Assembly: GCA_965116355.1 (NCBI GenBank)
Contig: OZ220679.1
Span: 1,860,001 to 1,924,000 of the forward strand
Source of the DNA: UBA1127 sp965116355
Lineage (GTDB): Bacteria; Chloroflexota; Dehalococcoidia; Lucifugimonadales; UBA1127
Reading direction: 5' to 3'
Length of the DNA stretch: 64,000 bases
A program made the position numbers and the translations under genes. Every line of letters starts with the position of its first letter. Positions within the stretch are counted from its first letter, which is position 1. Under the pieces are notes generated by a model. It made no database searches. It was not told the origin of the DNA and was given only the letters and a program-made list of their open reading frames with translations. Shown here piece by piece: positions 38,787 to 47,354 of this stretch.

Positions 38787-39914
38787 ATGAGTACAGAGGC
38801 GGCCTTTACGGAGGCAGGGCAGGGTAGCGCGCCGTCGCGGCGGTCCGTCGTGGCCGTGGTGCGGACGGCGCCGGAGAGGGTGCTCGACGACGTGGGGTCG
38901 GCGATGCGGATGGCGGGCTACCGCGACGCGCTGCCCGCCGCCGACCCGGTGCTGCTGAAGATCAACATCTCGTGGCAGCACTGGTACCCGGCGTGCTCGA
39001 CGTCGCCGTGGCAGCTGGAGGGCGTCATCAAGACGCTGCGGGAGGACGGGTACACGGAGCTCATCGGCGCGCACAACGGCACCGTCGTCGTCGACTCGTA
39101 CGAGGGCGAGGTGGCGAACAAGCACAAGCCCGTGACGGACCGGCTCGGCGTGCCGACGGTGCACCTGGACGTGCCGCCCAACGAGTGGGTGCGCTACGAG
39201 CCCAGGGGCGAGATGCTGGTGCTGGACAAGATCTTCCCGGAGGGCATCACCGTGCCCGCCAGCTTCGCGGGCAAGAGCATCATCCAGCTTCCCACCATGA
39301 AGACGCACGTCTTCACCACCATGACCGGCGCGATGAAGAACGCCTTCGGCGGGCTGCTCAACCGCAAGCGCCACTGGACCCACTCGGTCATCCACGAGAC
39401 GCTGGTGGACCTGCTGACCATCCAGAAGGAGCTGCACTCCGGCCTCTTCGCCGTCATGGACGGCACATTCGCGGGCGACGGCCCCGGCCCGCGCGCGATG
39501 CGCTGGCACACGCCGGGGGTGATGCTCGCCTCCGCCGACCAGGTGGCCATCGACGCCATCGCCGCGAAGATGATGGGCCTCGACCCGATGCGCATCGACT
39601 TCATCCGCATCGCCCACGAGCGGGGGCTCGGCTGCGGCGACCCCGACGCGATCGAGGTCGTCGGCGAGGACATCTCGGAGGTGAACTACGGCTTCCAGAC
39701 GGTGGAGAACACCTTCGCGAGCCGGGGGCAGAAGCTCATCTACTGGGGGCCGCTGAAGTTCCTGGAGAAGGTGTGGCTGCGCTCGCCGCTGGTGCCGCTG
39801 GCGTACCTCGCGTCGAACGTGTACCACAACGGCTACTGGCGCAACCTCAAGGGCAAGCGCCGCATCCGCGAGGCGCTGAAAACGCCGTGGGGGCAGCTGT
39901 TCCAGGAGTACTAA
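38787..39914 (+). CDS. DUF362 domain-containing protein
   Basis: 375 residues from ATG 38787. DUF362 features: KINISWQHWYPACSTSPWQL near the start, SFAGKSIIQLPTMKTHVFTT, and TGAMKNAFGGLLNRKRHWTH. No ferredoxin 4Fe-4S cysteine motif is visible, unlike many DUF362 proteins. Function is unknown; members are often near redox or cofactor genes. A TACACT box at 38775-38780, six bases before the ATG, hints at a leaderless transcript. The gene is flanked by REP-like palindromes in opposite orientation. Confidence 0.85.
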   Translation: MSTEAAFTEAGQGSAPSRRSVVAVVRTAPERVLDDVGSAMRMAGYRDALPAADPVLLKINISWQHWYPACSTSPWQLEGVIKTLREDGYTELIGAHNGTVVVDSYEGEVANKHKPVTDRLGVPTVHLDVPPNEWVRYEPRGEMLVLDKIFPEGITVPASFAGKSIIQLPTMKTHVFTTMTGAMKNAFGGLLNRKRHWTHSVIHETLVDLLTIQKELHSGLFAVMDGTFAGDGPGPRAMRWHTPGVMLASADQVAIDAIAAKMMGLDPMRIDFIRIAHERGLGCGDPDAIEVVGEDISEVNYGFQTVENTFASRGQKLIYWGPLKFLEKVWLRSPLVPLAYLASNVYHNGYWRNLKGKRRIREALKTPWGQLFQEY

Positions 39915-40160
39915 CCCCACTCGTTGTTCCCGCGTCCTCACACTCGTCGTTCTCGCGCAGGCGGGAACCCACGGGGTGGCGGGCGGGGGGACTCCTCCCC
40001 TGACACGAGCCCCTTTCCCTCGCCTGCCACCCCCGCTAGCCTTGCCCCATGGCACACGCACGCACCGCAGTTCCCACGATCCGAGCCGGTTTGTTCGTCG
40101 TTTGTTTTGGGAAAAACGATTCAGACCCGTTTCTCAAAAAAGAAAAAACGAGTCCCCCGC
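39915..40160. other. Intergenic region after DUF362 with a REP-like palindrome and AT-rich tract
   Basis: GTTCTCGCGCAGGCGGGAAC at 39950-39969 is the reverse orientation of the upstream palindromes. At 40094-40150 an AT-rich stretch with runs of A (T on the minus strand) follows the stop of the minus-strand methyltransferase gene and may assist termination. No gene seen. Confidence 0.5.
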
Positions 40161-40856
40161 CTACCCCGCCACGCCCCAGTGGATGGCGATGCTGCCGAGC
40201 ATGAGGCCGCGGTAGCCGACGCCGGAAAAGCCCGCGTCCGCCATGGCCGAGGCGAGCTCGTCGGGGTCCAGGTAACGCTCGACGGAGTCGGGGAGGTAGC
40301 GGTAGGCGCCGCGGTCGCCGGAGAGCGCCCAGCCGACGAGGGGCATGAGCCGCCGGAAGCCGACGCCGTAGGCCGCCTTGCCCACCGCGCTTCGGGGCCG
40401 CACGATGTCCAGCACCGCCAGCCGCCCGCCGGGCCGCAGCACGCGCCGGAACTCGCGCAGCCCGAGGGGGATGTCGGCGAGGTTGCGCAGGCCGAAGCCG
40501 ATGGTGGCGCAGTCAAACGCGGCGTCGGGGAAGGGCAGCGCGAGAATGTCGCCCTGCACGCGCTCGATGCGGCCCAGGAGGCCGCGCGCCTGCAGGCCGG
40601 GCCCGCCGCGGAGGAGCATCGGCGCGGAGAAGTCGAGGGCGGTGACGTGCGACGCTCGAGCCGCCAGCGCGGCCGCGAGCTTGCCGGTGCCAGCCGCCGC
40701 GTCGAGCCCGCGCTCGACCGGCTCGGGCGCGGCGATGCGTGCGGTCAGCCGTCGCCACGACTCGTCGCGGCCCAGCGACGCGACGGTGTTGAAGGCGTCA
40801 TACCGGCGGGCGATGCCGTCGAACATGCGCTGAACGCGGCGCGGGTGGTCGCTCAT
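40161..40856 (-). CDS. UbiE/MenG-type class I SAM methyltransferase
   Basis: 231 residues from ATG 40856. N-terminus VQRMFDGIARRYDAFNTVAS with RYD..N as in demethylmenaquinone methyltransferases; SAM motif GLDAAAGTGKLAAALA; later FDCATIGFGLRNLADIPLGL and LRPGGRLAVLDIVRP, which are UbiE/COQ5 hallmarks. Likely methylates demethylmenaquinone in respiratory quinone synthesis. ATGA overlap with the epimerase gene upstream. Other men genes are not in the window. Confidence 0.88.
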   Translation of the reverse strand: MSDHPRRVQRMFDGIARRYDAFNTVASLGRDESWRRLTARIAAPEPVERGLDAAAGTGKLAAALAARASHVTALDFSAPMLLRGGPGLQARGLLGRIERVQGDILALPFPDAAFDCATIGFGLRNLADIPLGLREFRRVLRPGGRLAVLDIVRPRSAVGKAAYGVGFRRLMPLVGWALSGDRGAYRYLPDSVERYLDPDELASAMADAGFSGVGYRGLMLGSIAIHWGVAG

Positions 40857-41812
40857 GCGGCGCCCCGCTCGCCTCGCGCCAGCGTCGACGCCTCCAGCGC
40901 CTCGCGGGAGGAGTAGCGCGGCCGGAAGCCCGTCTCGCGGGTGAACTTTTCGTTGCTGGCCACCCACGACCATTGCACCATCGCAAGGCCGCTGGCCGGC
41001 GAGTCGCTCTGGAGCCGCAGCGTCCAGCTCGCCTGCGTGAGGCCCGCGAGGATCGGCGCCGGGAGCGAGATCGAGCGCACCCCGGCGACGCGGGCGATGT
41101 CGGAGAACGCGACGGCGCCGGAGCCGGTGATGTTGTAGACGCCGGGCACCTGCTCCATGATGCAGAGTTCCAGCGCGTCCTGCACGTCGTCCTCGTGCAT
41201 GAACTGCAGCTGCGGGTCCGCGCCCGCAACCTTGACCAGCACCGGCTTGCGGAAGGCCTGTGTGATGAAGTTCTCCGAGCGCGGCCCCATGATCACGCAG
41301 CCCCTGAGCACCGTGACGCAGATGGCAGGATTGTCGGCGGCGAAGACCTCCAGCATGAGCTCCGTGGCGGCCTTGTCCTCGGCGTAGTGGAAGCCGCGGA
41401 CGGGGCGCACCGGCGACGCCTCCGTGTACGGCAGCGGGTCGCCGGGGTGGGGCCCGTAGACCGTCGTGCTGCTGTAGTACACGAGCTTCCGCACGTCCGC
41501 TTCCTGGCAGGCTCGGAGGGCCTGCGCGGTCCCGCCGACGTTCACCCGCCGCATCGCCTCGCGGTTGCGCGCGGGCCGCAGCAGAAAGGCGAGGTGGACG
41601 AGGGTGTCGACGCGGTACTCCCGCAGGATGTCGGCCATCGGCTGGCGGATGTCCTGCTGAAAGCACGCGACCTTGGGGCGCTCGAGGGGGATGGGGCGCG
41701 AGTCGAAGGCGGCGACGAAGTCCACGTCGTCCGACGCCGCCAGGCGCTCGACGAGCTTCTCGCCGACGGAGCCCGCGGCGCCCGTGACCGCGACGCGCAG
41801 CCCGCTAGCCAT
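40853..41812 (-). CDS. NAD-dependent epimerase/dehydratase (extended SDR)
   Basis: 319 residues from ATG 41812. GAAGSVGEKLVERL gives the Rossmann glycine motif, LVHLAFLLRPARN the central strand, and YYSSTTVYGPHPGD followed by HYAEDKAATELML the catalytic Ser and a Y-A-E-D-K version of YxxxK. The substrate is probably a nucleotide sugar or lipid-linked sugar. It overlaps the preceding gene by 8 bp and ubiE by 4 bp, making a compact operon. Confidence 0.85.
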   Translation of the reverse strand: MASGLRVAVTGAAGSVGEKLVERLAASDDVDFVAAFDSRPIPLERPKVACFQQDIRQPMADILREYRVDTLVHLAFLLRPARNREAMRRVNVGGTAQALRACQEADVRKLVYYSSTTVYGPHPGDPLPYTEASPVRPVRGFHYAEDKAATELMLEVFAADNPAICVTVLRGCVIMGPRSENFITQAFRKPVLVKVAGADPQLQFMHEDDVQDALELCIMEQVPGVYNITGSGAVAFSDIARVAGVRSISLPAPILAGLTQASWTLRLQSDSPASGLAMVQWSWVASNEKFTRETGFRPRYSSREALEASTLARGERGAA

Positions 41813-42176
41813 CGCTGAGGGTGTCGGTGAAGTCGAAGCGCAGCACGCCGAGGCCCTGCACCTCGAAGGCCATGCCAATGGTGTGGGCGCCCGGGGCGGG
41901 CACGACGCCGGACACGGCGATGGTCGTCGTCCGGTTCATGGCGAGGGTGAAGGGCACCTCGGCGGAGACGTCGGAGAAGGCGATGGTCGTGCCGTCCACG
42001 GAGAAGGTGGTGCGCTCCATCGGCGCCTCCTCGCCGTCGACGGTCAGCGGGAGCATGCTTCGGGCGTAGCCGGAACCCAGGGAGTTCCGCAGCTCGAAGG
42101 ACAGCCCGTCGTCCGTGGCGCGGAGGCTGCCCTTGACGTAGAGGCGGCGCAACAGGAATCCGGGTACGGAGACCAT
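41805..42176 (-). CDS. Small beta-rich protein, function unknown
   Basis: 123 residues from ATG 42176, with AGGAGGGACA directly upstream. Opens VPGFLLRRLYVKGSLRATDD, then GLSFELRNSLGSGYARSMLP, and ends VPAPGAHTIGMAFEVQGLGV. No Cys and no membrane segment; alternating hydrophobic residues suggest a beta sandwich. I cannot name the family. It lies between the aldolase and epimerase genes in one operon. Confidence 0.65.
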   Translation of the reverse strand: MVSVPGFLLRRLYVKGSLRATDDGLSFELRNSLGSGYARSMLPLTVDGEEAPMERTTFSVDGTTIAFSDVSAEVPFTLAMNRTTTIAVSGVVPAPGAHTIGMAFEVQGLGVLRFDFTDTLSDG

Positions 42177-42193
42177 TGTCCCTCCTGGCGCGG

Positions 42194-42862
42194 CTACCGA
42201 TTGCCCTCGACGGAGAGGCGCATGCGGAAGAGCTCCTCTTCCACGGCCAGCGCCTCCGGGGGCAGGGGCCGCTGGAGCCCCAGCAGCCGCGTGACGATGC
42301 AGATGTGCGCGGCGCGCTCCACCAGGACGGCGATGTCCATGGCCGTTTCCAGGTCCCTTCCCAGCGTGACCAGCCCGTGGTTGCTGATCAGCGCGGCGCT
42401 GCGTCCCTCCAGCGCCTCGACGGCCTTGTCCGCCAGCTCCTCGGACCCCGGCGGCGCATAGTCGGTCACGCGCACGGCCCCGCCGACGGTCACGGCCACC
42501 TCGTCGATGACGGCCGGGATCTCGATGCCGGACACGGCGCATACGGTCGCGTAGACGGAGTGCGTGTGCACGACGGCCTTCGCGTCCCTGCGCGCCCGGT
42601 AGACGGCGAGGTGGAGCGCGGACTCCGACGAGGGAGGCAGGTCGCCGTGCACCGGCTCATACTCGAAGTCCATGACCGGGACGTCGTCGGCCGTCATGGA
42701 GCGGTAGGACACCCGGCTGGGGGTGATGGCGACGAGCGGCGGGTCGCCGGGGATGAGCAGGCTGACGTTGCCGCTGGCCCCCGCGACGAGGCCCAGCCGG
42801 TCAAGCTCCCGCGCGGTCTCGCACACGGCGGCACGCTCGGCTAGCCAGGGCTCGGATGGCAT
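42194..42862 (-). CDS. Class II aldolase/adducin family protein
   Basis: 222 residues from ATG 42862, with AAGGAG upstream. Zinc-dependent aldolase fold: GLVAGASGNVSLLIPG, the substrate loop TPSRVSY, the acid/metal residues in SSESALHLAVYRARRDAKAV then VHTHSVY, and the third zinc histidine in ISNHGLVTLG. Comparable to fuculose-1-phosphate or ribulose-phosphate aldolases/epimerases. Adjacent kinase and 2-hydroxyacid dehydrogenase genes imply a sugar or sugar-acid pathway. Confidence 0.9.
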   Translation of the reverse strand: MPSEPWLAERAAVCETARELDRLGLVAGASGNVSLLIPGDPPLVAITPSRVSYRSMTADDVPVMDFEYEPVHGDLPPSSESALHLAVYRARRDAKAVVHTHSVYATVCAVSGIEIPAVIDEVAVTVGGAVRVTDYAPPGSEELADKAVEALEGRSAALISNHGLVTLGRDLETAMDIAVLVERAAHICIVTRLLGLQRPLPPEALAVEEELFRMRLSVEGNR

Positions 42863-42924
42863 CGGCTGCTCCTTGGTGGACTGCGGCCCATTGTACCGCA
42901 TCGATGTGCGACGGCGGCAGCGCG

Positions 42925-44436
42925 CTAGAGGAAACCCTCCAGCCGGGCCCGGGCGTCCAGCCAGCGGGCGTAGCGCTCCTGGTACTCGATCTGCGCGACC
43001 GGGTCCGGAGCGACCTCGCGCAGCCCCTCGCGTGCGACTCTTGCGAGCTGTACGAGGGCATCGTTTCCCTCGAGCGCGGCCTCTGCCGCAAGCGCGGCGC
43101 CCCGCAGGCTCACTTCCGGCGCCGGGGCGACGTGGACGGGGCGGGCCATGACGTCGGCGAGCACCTGCGTGAACAGGGTGGTGCGCGTCATGCCGCCGCC
43201 GACCGCGAGGCCGTCGGGAGGCGCGCCCGTGACCTCGTCCAGCAGGTCCGACGCGCCGCGGACGGCGAAAACGACGTTCTCCAGCGCCGCTCGTGCGAGC
43301 CGCGCCCTGTCGAGGCCGCTGAAGGTCACCGGCACCGGAAAGAGCAACCCGCCCGGATGCAGCCTCGGGCGAGACAAATCCAGCGGCGCGGGGCCGATGA
43401 GCGCGACGGCCCCGTCCGCGCCGGGAGGGGCCTCGGACATCAGGGCTTCCATGCGCTCGAAACCGCCGTCCTCCGCGCCGACCAACAGCTCAAGCAGCCA
43501 TCGGTACGCGTTGCCGCCGTCACCGGCGTTGGACTCGGCGACCCAGCGTTCGGGCAGGACGTGACGGCCGACCCACGTGCGCCTCGCGGCGTCCGGCGCC
43601 GGCTGAGGGGTGACCCGCTGCGCCGTCACACTCCACCCCGCGACGACGCCGGTGTCGCCCGACGAGGCCACGCCCATCGCGAGCAGGCCGCACTGCGTGT
43701 CCGGCCCCGCGACGATGACCGGCGTGCCCGGGGCCAGCCCGAGTTCCGCCGCAGCGTCCCCGCTCAGGCCGCCCAGTCGCTCGAGGCGGCCGGTGACGGG
43801 CGGGATGAAGTCCGTGCGCACCCCGAGCGTCTCGAAGAGTTCCTCGGCATGGGCGCCGCTGGCGATGTCGAGGAGGCCCGCTTCCGCGGCAAGCGTCTCC
43901 TGCAGGGCGGCCTCGCCGGTGAGCCTGTAGCCGACCCAGTCGCCGACCGTCAGCACGGAGGCGATACGCTCGTACACGGCAGGCTCGTTCTGTTGCCGCC
44001 AGCGCAGCTTGAGCGGCGCCAGCAGGAAGGAGGGCAGGTGGCCCGTGAGGCGGTAGACCGTGTCGGCGTTGGCCTCGTCAAAGGCCATGCCATCGAACAA
44101 GGCGCGCAGGTCCATATTGGGTCCGAGAAAGAGCTCGCGGCCCTTGGCGTCGAGCGCGCCGATGCCCTGCCGCTGGCTGGTGACGCTCACGGCCGCCACG
44201 CTGCCGTTCGACGCGCCCGCGCTGTGCAGCGCGCGGCGGGCCACGCCGACGATGGCGGGCCACAGGGCGTCCACGTCGAAGTCGCGGCTGAAGGAACTGT
44301 CGGCGTCTGTGGGGAGATACGGCGCGGGGGCCGTCGCCACCGAGAGCAGCCGCCCGCCCGGCGCCGCGGCGGCCGCCTTCAGCGTGCCCGTGCCCACGTC
44401 GATGGCGAGGAACGTTGCGCCGTTCGCGTCACTCAT
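42925..44436 (-). CDS. FGGY-family carbohydrate kinase
   Basis: 503 residues. ATP-binding phosphate-1 loop FLAIDVGTGTLKAAAAAPGG at the N-terminus, the catalytic-base region GPDTQCGLLAMGVA, and LAVGGGMTRTTLFTQVLADV, the FGGY C-terminal adenosine loop. Family size and order are those of xylulokinase-type enzymes. Substrate (ketose, polyol or sugar acid) is not decided by these motifs. ATGA overlap with the dehydrogenase gene upstream. Confidence 0.9.
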   Translation of the reverse strand: MSDANGATFLAIDVGTGTLKAAAAAPGGRLLSVATAPAPYLPTDADSSFSRDFDVDALWPAIVGVARRALHSAGASNGSVAAVSVTSQRQGIGALDAKGRELFLGPNMDLRALFDGMAFDEANADTVYRLTGHLPSFLLAPLKLRWRQQNEPAVYERIASVLTVGDWVGYRLTGEAALQETLAAEAGLLDIASGAHAEELFETLGVRTDFIPPVTGRLERLGGLSGDAAAELGLAPGTPVIVAGPDTQCGLLAMGVASSGDTGVVAGWSVTAQRVTPQPAPDAARRTWVGRHVLPERWVAESNAGDGGNAYRWLLELLVGAEDGGFERMEALMSEAPPGADGAVALIGPAPLDLSRPRLHPGGLLFPVPVTFSGLDRARLARAALENVVFAVRGASDLLDEVTGAPPDGLAVGGGMTRTTLFTQVLADVMARPVHVAPAPEVSLRGAALAAEAALEGNDALVQLARVAREGLREVAPDPVAQIEYQERYARWLDARARLEGFL

Positions 44437-45407
44437 GCCGGCCTCGCAACGGCCCTTGGGCGGGGGGCGCGCATCGACCGCTCGAACCGGAGCAGCGCTC
44501 GCGCGATAGCCCGCGAGTATCGCTCGATGGTCTCCGCCGTCGCGCCGCCGACGTGCGGCGTGAGGACGACGTTGTCCAGCGAGAGCAGGGGGCTGTTCGG
44601 CGCCACCGGACGGGTCTCGTAGGCGTCGATGCCGGCGCCCGCCAGCCGCCCCGAGCGGAGCGCGCCGGCGAGCGCGTGCTGGTCGACGAGCGCCGCCGAG
44701 GCCGTGTTGATCAGGTAGCTGCCGCGCGGCATGAGCGCCAACCGCCGCTCGTCCAGCATGCCGGTGGTCTCCAAATTCTCGGGCGCGTGCAGCGACACAA
44801 TGTGGCTATCCGCCAGCAGTGCGTCGAGCGAGGTCATCGAGACGTAGCGGGGGCCCGTCGCGTAGGGGTCGTGGCCGAGGACGCGCATGCCGAGCGCTCT
44901 CGCCTTCCGCGCGACGAGCCTGCCGACGGCGCCCATGCCGACGATGCCCATTGTCCTGCCCGCCAGCTCGACGCCCCGCATGTCGGTGTAGGCCGCGAGC
45001 GGGTGGTCCCACGAGCCGCCGCGCACGTAGGCGTTGGCCTCGGGGATGCGCCGCACCAGCGACAGGGCGAGCCCGATGGTGAGCTCGGCGACGGCGTTGG
45101 CGTTGCGCCCGGGCGTGTTCACGACGGTCACGCCCCGCGCCTGCGCCGCATCGAGGTCGATCTGCGTGGTGGCCTGGCGGCAGAGGCCGATGAAGCGCAG
45201 CGGCGACGGGTCCTCGAACACCTCGTCGAAGAGGAAGTCGATTTCCGTGATCACCGCCTCAATGGACTCCCCGGCGAGGCGGACGGCCAGCTCGGATGGG
45301 TCCCACAGCTTGCGGCTCTCCGTCCAGGGCTCGTAGACCACGTCCATGCGGCGGCGGAGTCGGTCGAGGCTGTTGGTGGAGAAGGGCGCGAAAATGAGGG
45401 CCTTCAC
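44433..45407 (-). CDS. D-2-hydroxyacid dehydrogenase
   Basis: 324 residues. NAD motif MGIVGMGAVGRLVARKARAL with Asp after strand 2 (LGHDPYA), catalytic Arg in INTASAALVDQHAL/GLCRQATTQ regions, Glu in GAGIDAYETRPV, and the His in VLTPHVGGAT. Typical of the phosphoglycerate/hydroxypyruvate dehydrogenase family. First gene of the aldolase-kinase cluster and likely oxidises or reduces the sugar acid in the same pathway. Confidence 0.92.
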   Translation of the reverse strand: MKALIFAPFSTNSLDRLRRRMDVVYEPWTESRKLWDPSELAVRLAGESIEAVITEIDFLFDEVFEDPSPLRFIGLCRQATTQIDLDAAQARGVTVVNTPGRNANAVAELTIGLALSLVRRIPEANAYVRGGSWDHPLAAYTDMRGVELAGRTMGIVGMGAVGRLVARKARALGMRVLGHDPYATGPRYVSMTSLDALLADSHIVSLHAPENLETTGMLDERRLALMPRGSYLINTASAALVDQHALAGALRSGRLAGAGIDAYETRPVAPNSPLLSLDNVVLTPHVGGATAETIERYSRAIARALLRFERSMRAPRPRAVARPA

Positions 45408-45423
45408 TGTGAGCAGACCCCTT

Positions 45424-45918
45424 TCAGGCAGTGTGGGCGCTTACAGCCTCGAAGGCACGGGCGGCGAGAAGCCGGACGTCGTCGGGGGGCGTGACGCCCT
45501 CGCTGCCGTTGCGGGCCAGCGGCAGGCCCGCGGCAAGCTCGTCCCGGGTGACCCACCGCCAGCCGTCGGGGATCGCCTCGACACGGATCGTGGGGCGGCA
45601 CACGTAGATGAAATCGATGTGCTGATGGAACCCCTGCACCGGATCGTCGATGTCCTCCACCATGATGGTGAGCGGCGGCTGGATCTCCTGGGGATACTCC
45701 AACGTGCTCTCGACGCCCCCGATGGGAACCACCACCGCCCGGACGCCCGTCTCCTCCGCCACCTCGCGGAGGACGGCCTGAACGGGGTCCTCGTTGGGCT
45801 CGATGTGGCCGCCGGGGGGCAGCCAGCACTGGAGCTTGGCGTGCCAGTGCAGCAGCGTTGCATCGTCCTGCACCACAAACCCCGTCGCAGTGAAATGCCT
45901 CTCCAAGTGGTCGATCAC
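45424..45918 (-). CDS. NUDIX hydrolase
   Basis: 164 residues. Nudix box GX5EX7REVAEETG at residues 37-58 (GHIEPNEDPV, REVAEETG), complete for metal-dependent pyrophosphate hydrolysis. Preceded by LLHWHAKLQCWLPPGG. Substrate (a nucleoside or sugar diphosphate derivative) unknown. It is 16 bp upstream of the 2-hydroxyacid dehydrogenase gene and may belong to that transcript. Confidence 0.93.
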   Translation of the reverse strand: MIDHLERHFTATGFVVQDDATLLHWHAKLQCWLPPGGHIEPNEDPVQAVLREVAEETGVRAVVVPIGGVESTLEYPQEIQPPLTIMVEDIDDPVQGFHQHIDFIYVCRPTIRVEAIPDGWRWVTRDELAAGLPLARNGSEGVTPPDDVRLLAARAFEAVSAHTA

Positions 45919-45965
45919 CCCAGGCTGCCGGATAGCGTCAGCGTGTCACGCCGCCGTTTGCCATG

Positions 45966-47354
45966 TCAAGGCAAGGCCGGCTCCGTTGCGCCGCGTTCCA
46001 GTTCCTCGAGGACCGCCTCGACGGCGAGGCGGCCGCTGCGCACCGCCGACTCCATCGTCGCGGGCCACCCGGTCTGCGTCCAGTCGCCGGCGAGGGCCAG
46101 CCCGGCGACCGCCGTGCGCTGCCCCGGCCGCCGCGACTGCGCGCCCGGCGTGCAGCGGAACGTCGCGTTGACCTGCCGCACGACCATGAACCGCTCGACG
46201 GCGGCCTCGGCGGCTGCGGGAAACACGTGAGCCATCTCGTCAAGGAACAGCTCGCGAAGGGCGTCGCGGGGCATGCTGGCGAACTCCCACGCGCCGCTGA
46301 CGGAGATGCACAGGTGCTGGCCCGGCCCCGGCAGGCCCTCGATGCGCGACCGGTTGAACACCCACTGCAGCGGACTGTCGAGCACGGCGAGGAAGGGATC
46401 GTGGATGACGGGCCGGTCGTACCAGACGTGCACGTTTATGATGGGCGCCCACTCGAGCACGGGCGCGCTGCTCGCGCCGGCATCGGCCGGCAGTAGCGGC
46501 GCGAGGGCGTCCCACGGCACGGCCGCGACCACGGCGTCGGCGGGCACAAGCTCACCGCCCGCTACGACGCCCGTGACGACTCCCTCCTCGGCCGCGATGC
46601 CGGTCACGCTGCGGCCCGCGAGGACCTCGCCGCCGCGGGCTTCGAGGTACTCGCGGGCTGCACCCTCGACGAGCTCGGTCAGCCCGACGGAGGAGACGCC
46701 GATGTCGGCGCTGTGGCGGCCGGCCAGCATGCCGTCCTGGAAGAACATCAGCCCCATGTAGGCGCTGACCCTATCGACGGTGTCGTTGAATACGGGGAGC
46801 GTCAGCAGGTCCCAGAGGGCCGCGATGGCCCGCTCCGACTGCCCTCGGCGGACGAGCCAGTCGCGGAAGGTCTGCGCCTCCAGAGTATCGCGGTGCCTGG
46901 CGCGGTCTGTGCGCATGATGCCGAGCATTGCCGAGACGGCGCGGAGCTTCTCGCCGAGCGACAGGTGCGGGTAGGTCAGGAACGAGGGCAGCAGGTGCAG
47001 CGGCGCGGGCAGCAATGGTGCGGCGCTCAGCCCCCCCCGGCGGCCGTTGCGGTCGACGATAACCGCGCGCAGGCGGCGCTGGAGCGTCGTGCGCTCGAAC
47101 ACGCCGAGCTGGCGGAGGAGGCCGGTGTACGCCGTGCAGCAGGCCAGGTAGATGTGCTGGCCGTTGTCGATGTGGCGGCCTGACTCGCTGTCCCGGAACG
47201 AGAATGCGCGGCCGCCGAGGTAGGGGCGCTTTTCCAGCAGGGTGACGGCGACGCCGCGGTCGGCGAGGGCGCAGGCGGCGGCGATGCCCGCCAGCCCGCC
47301 GCCGATCACCACGCAGCGGCGGCGCCCTTCAGGGGCAGGTAACTCTGTAGCCAA
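45966..47354 (-). CDS. hpnE: Hydroxysqualene dehydroxylase (squalene-associated FAD desaturase)
   Basis: Up to 462 residues from TTG 47354; GTG at 47312 or 47309 (the latter overlapping the hpnD stop as GTGA) may be the true start. FAD motif VVIGGGLAGIAAACALADRG then VTLLEKRPYLGGRAFSF, and the HpnE-type DNGQHIYLACCTAYTGLLRQ. C-terminal FAD loop LALAGDWTQTGWPATMESAV. Reduces hydroxysqualene to squalene as the last step of the HpnCDE route. Last gene of the prenyl synthase-hpnC-hpnD-hpnE operon. Confidence 0.92.
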   Translation of the reverse strand: MATELPAPEGRRRCVVIGGGLAGIAAACALADRGVAVTLLEKRPYLGGRAFSFRDSESGRHIDNGQHIYLACCTAYTGLLRQLGVFERTTLQRRLRAVIVDRNGRRGGLSAAPLLPAPLHLLPSFLTYPHLSLGEKLRAVSAMLGIMRTDRARHRDTLEAQTFRDWLVRRGQSERAIAALWDLLTLPVFNDTVDRVSAYMGLMFFQDGMLAGRHSADIGVSSVGLTELVEGAAREYLEARGGEVLAGRSVTGIAAEEGVVTGVVAGGELVPADAVVAAVPWDALAPLLPADAGASSAPVLEWAPIINVHVWYDRPVIHDPFLAVLDSPLQWVFNRSRIEGLPGPGQHLCISVSGAWEFASMPRDALRELFLDEMAHVFPAAAEAAVERFMVVRQVNATFRCTPGAQSRRPGQRTAVAGLALAGDWTQTGWPATMESAVRSGRLAVEAVLEELERGATEPALP

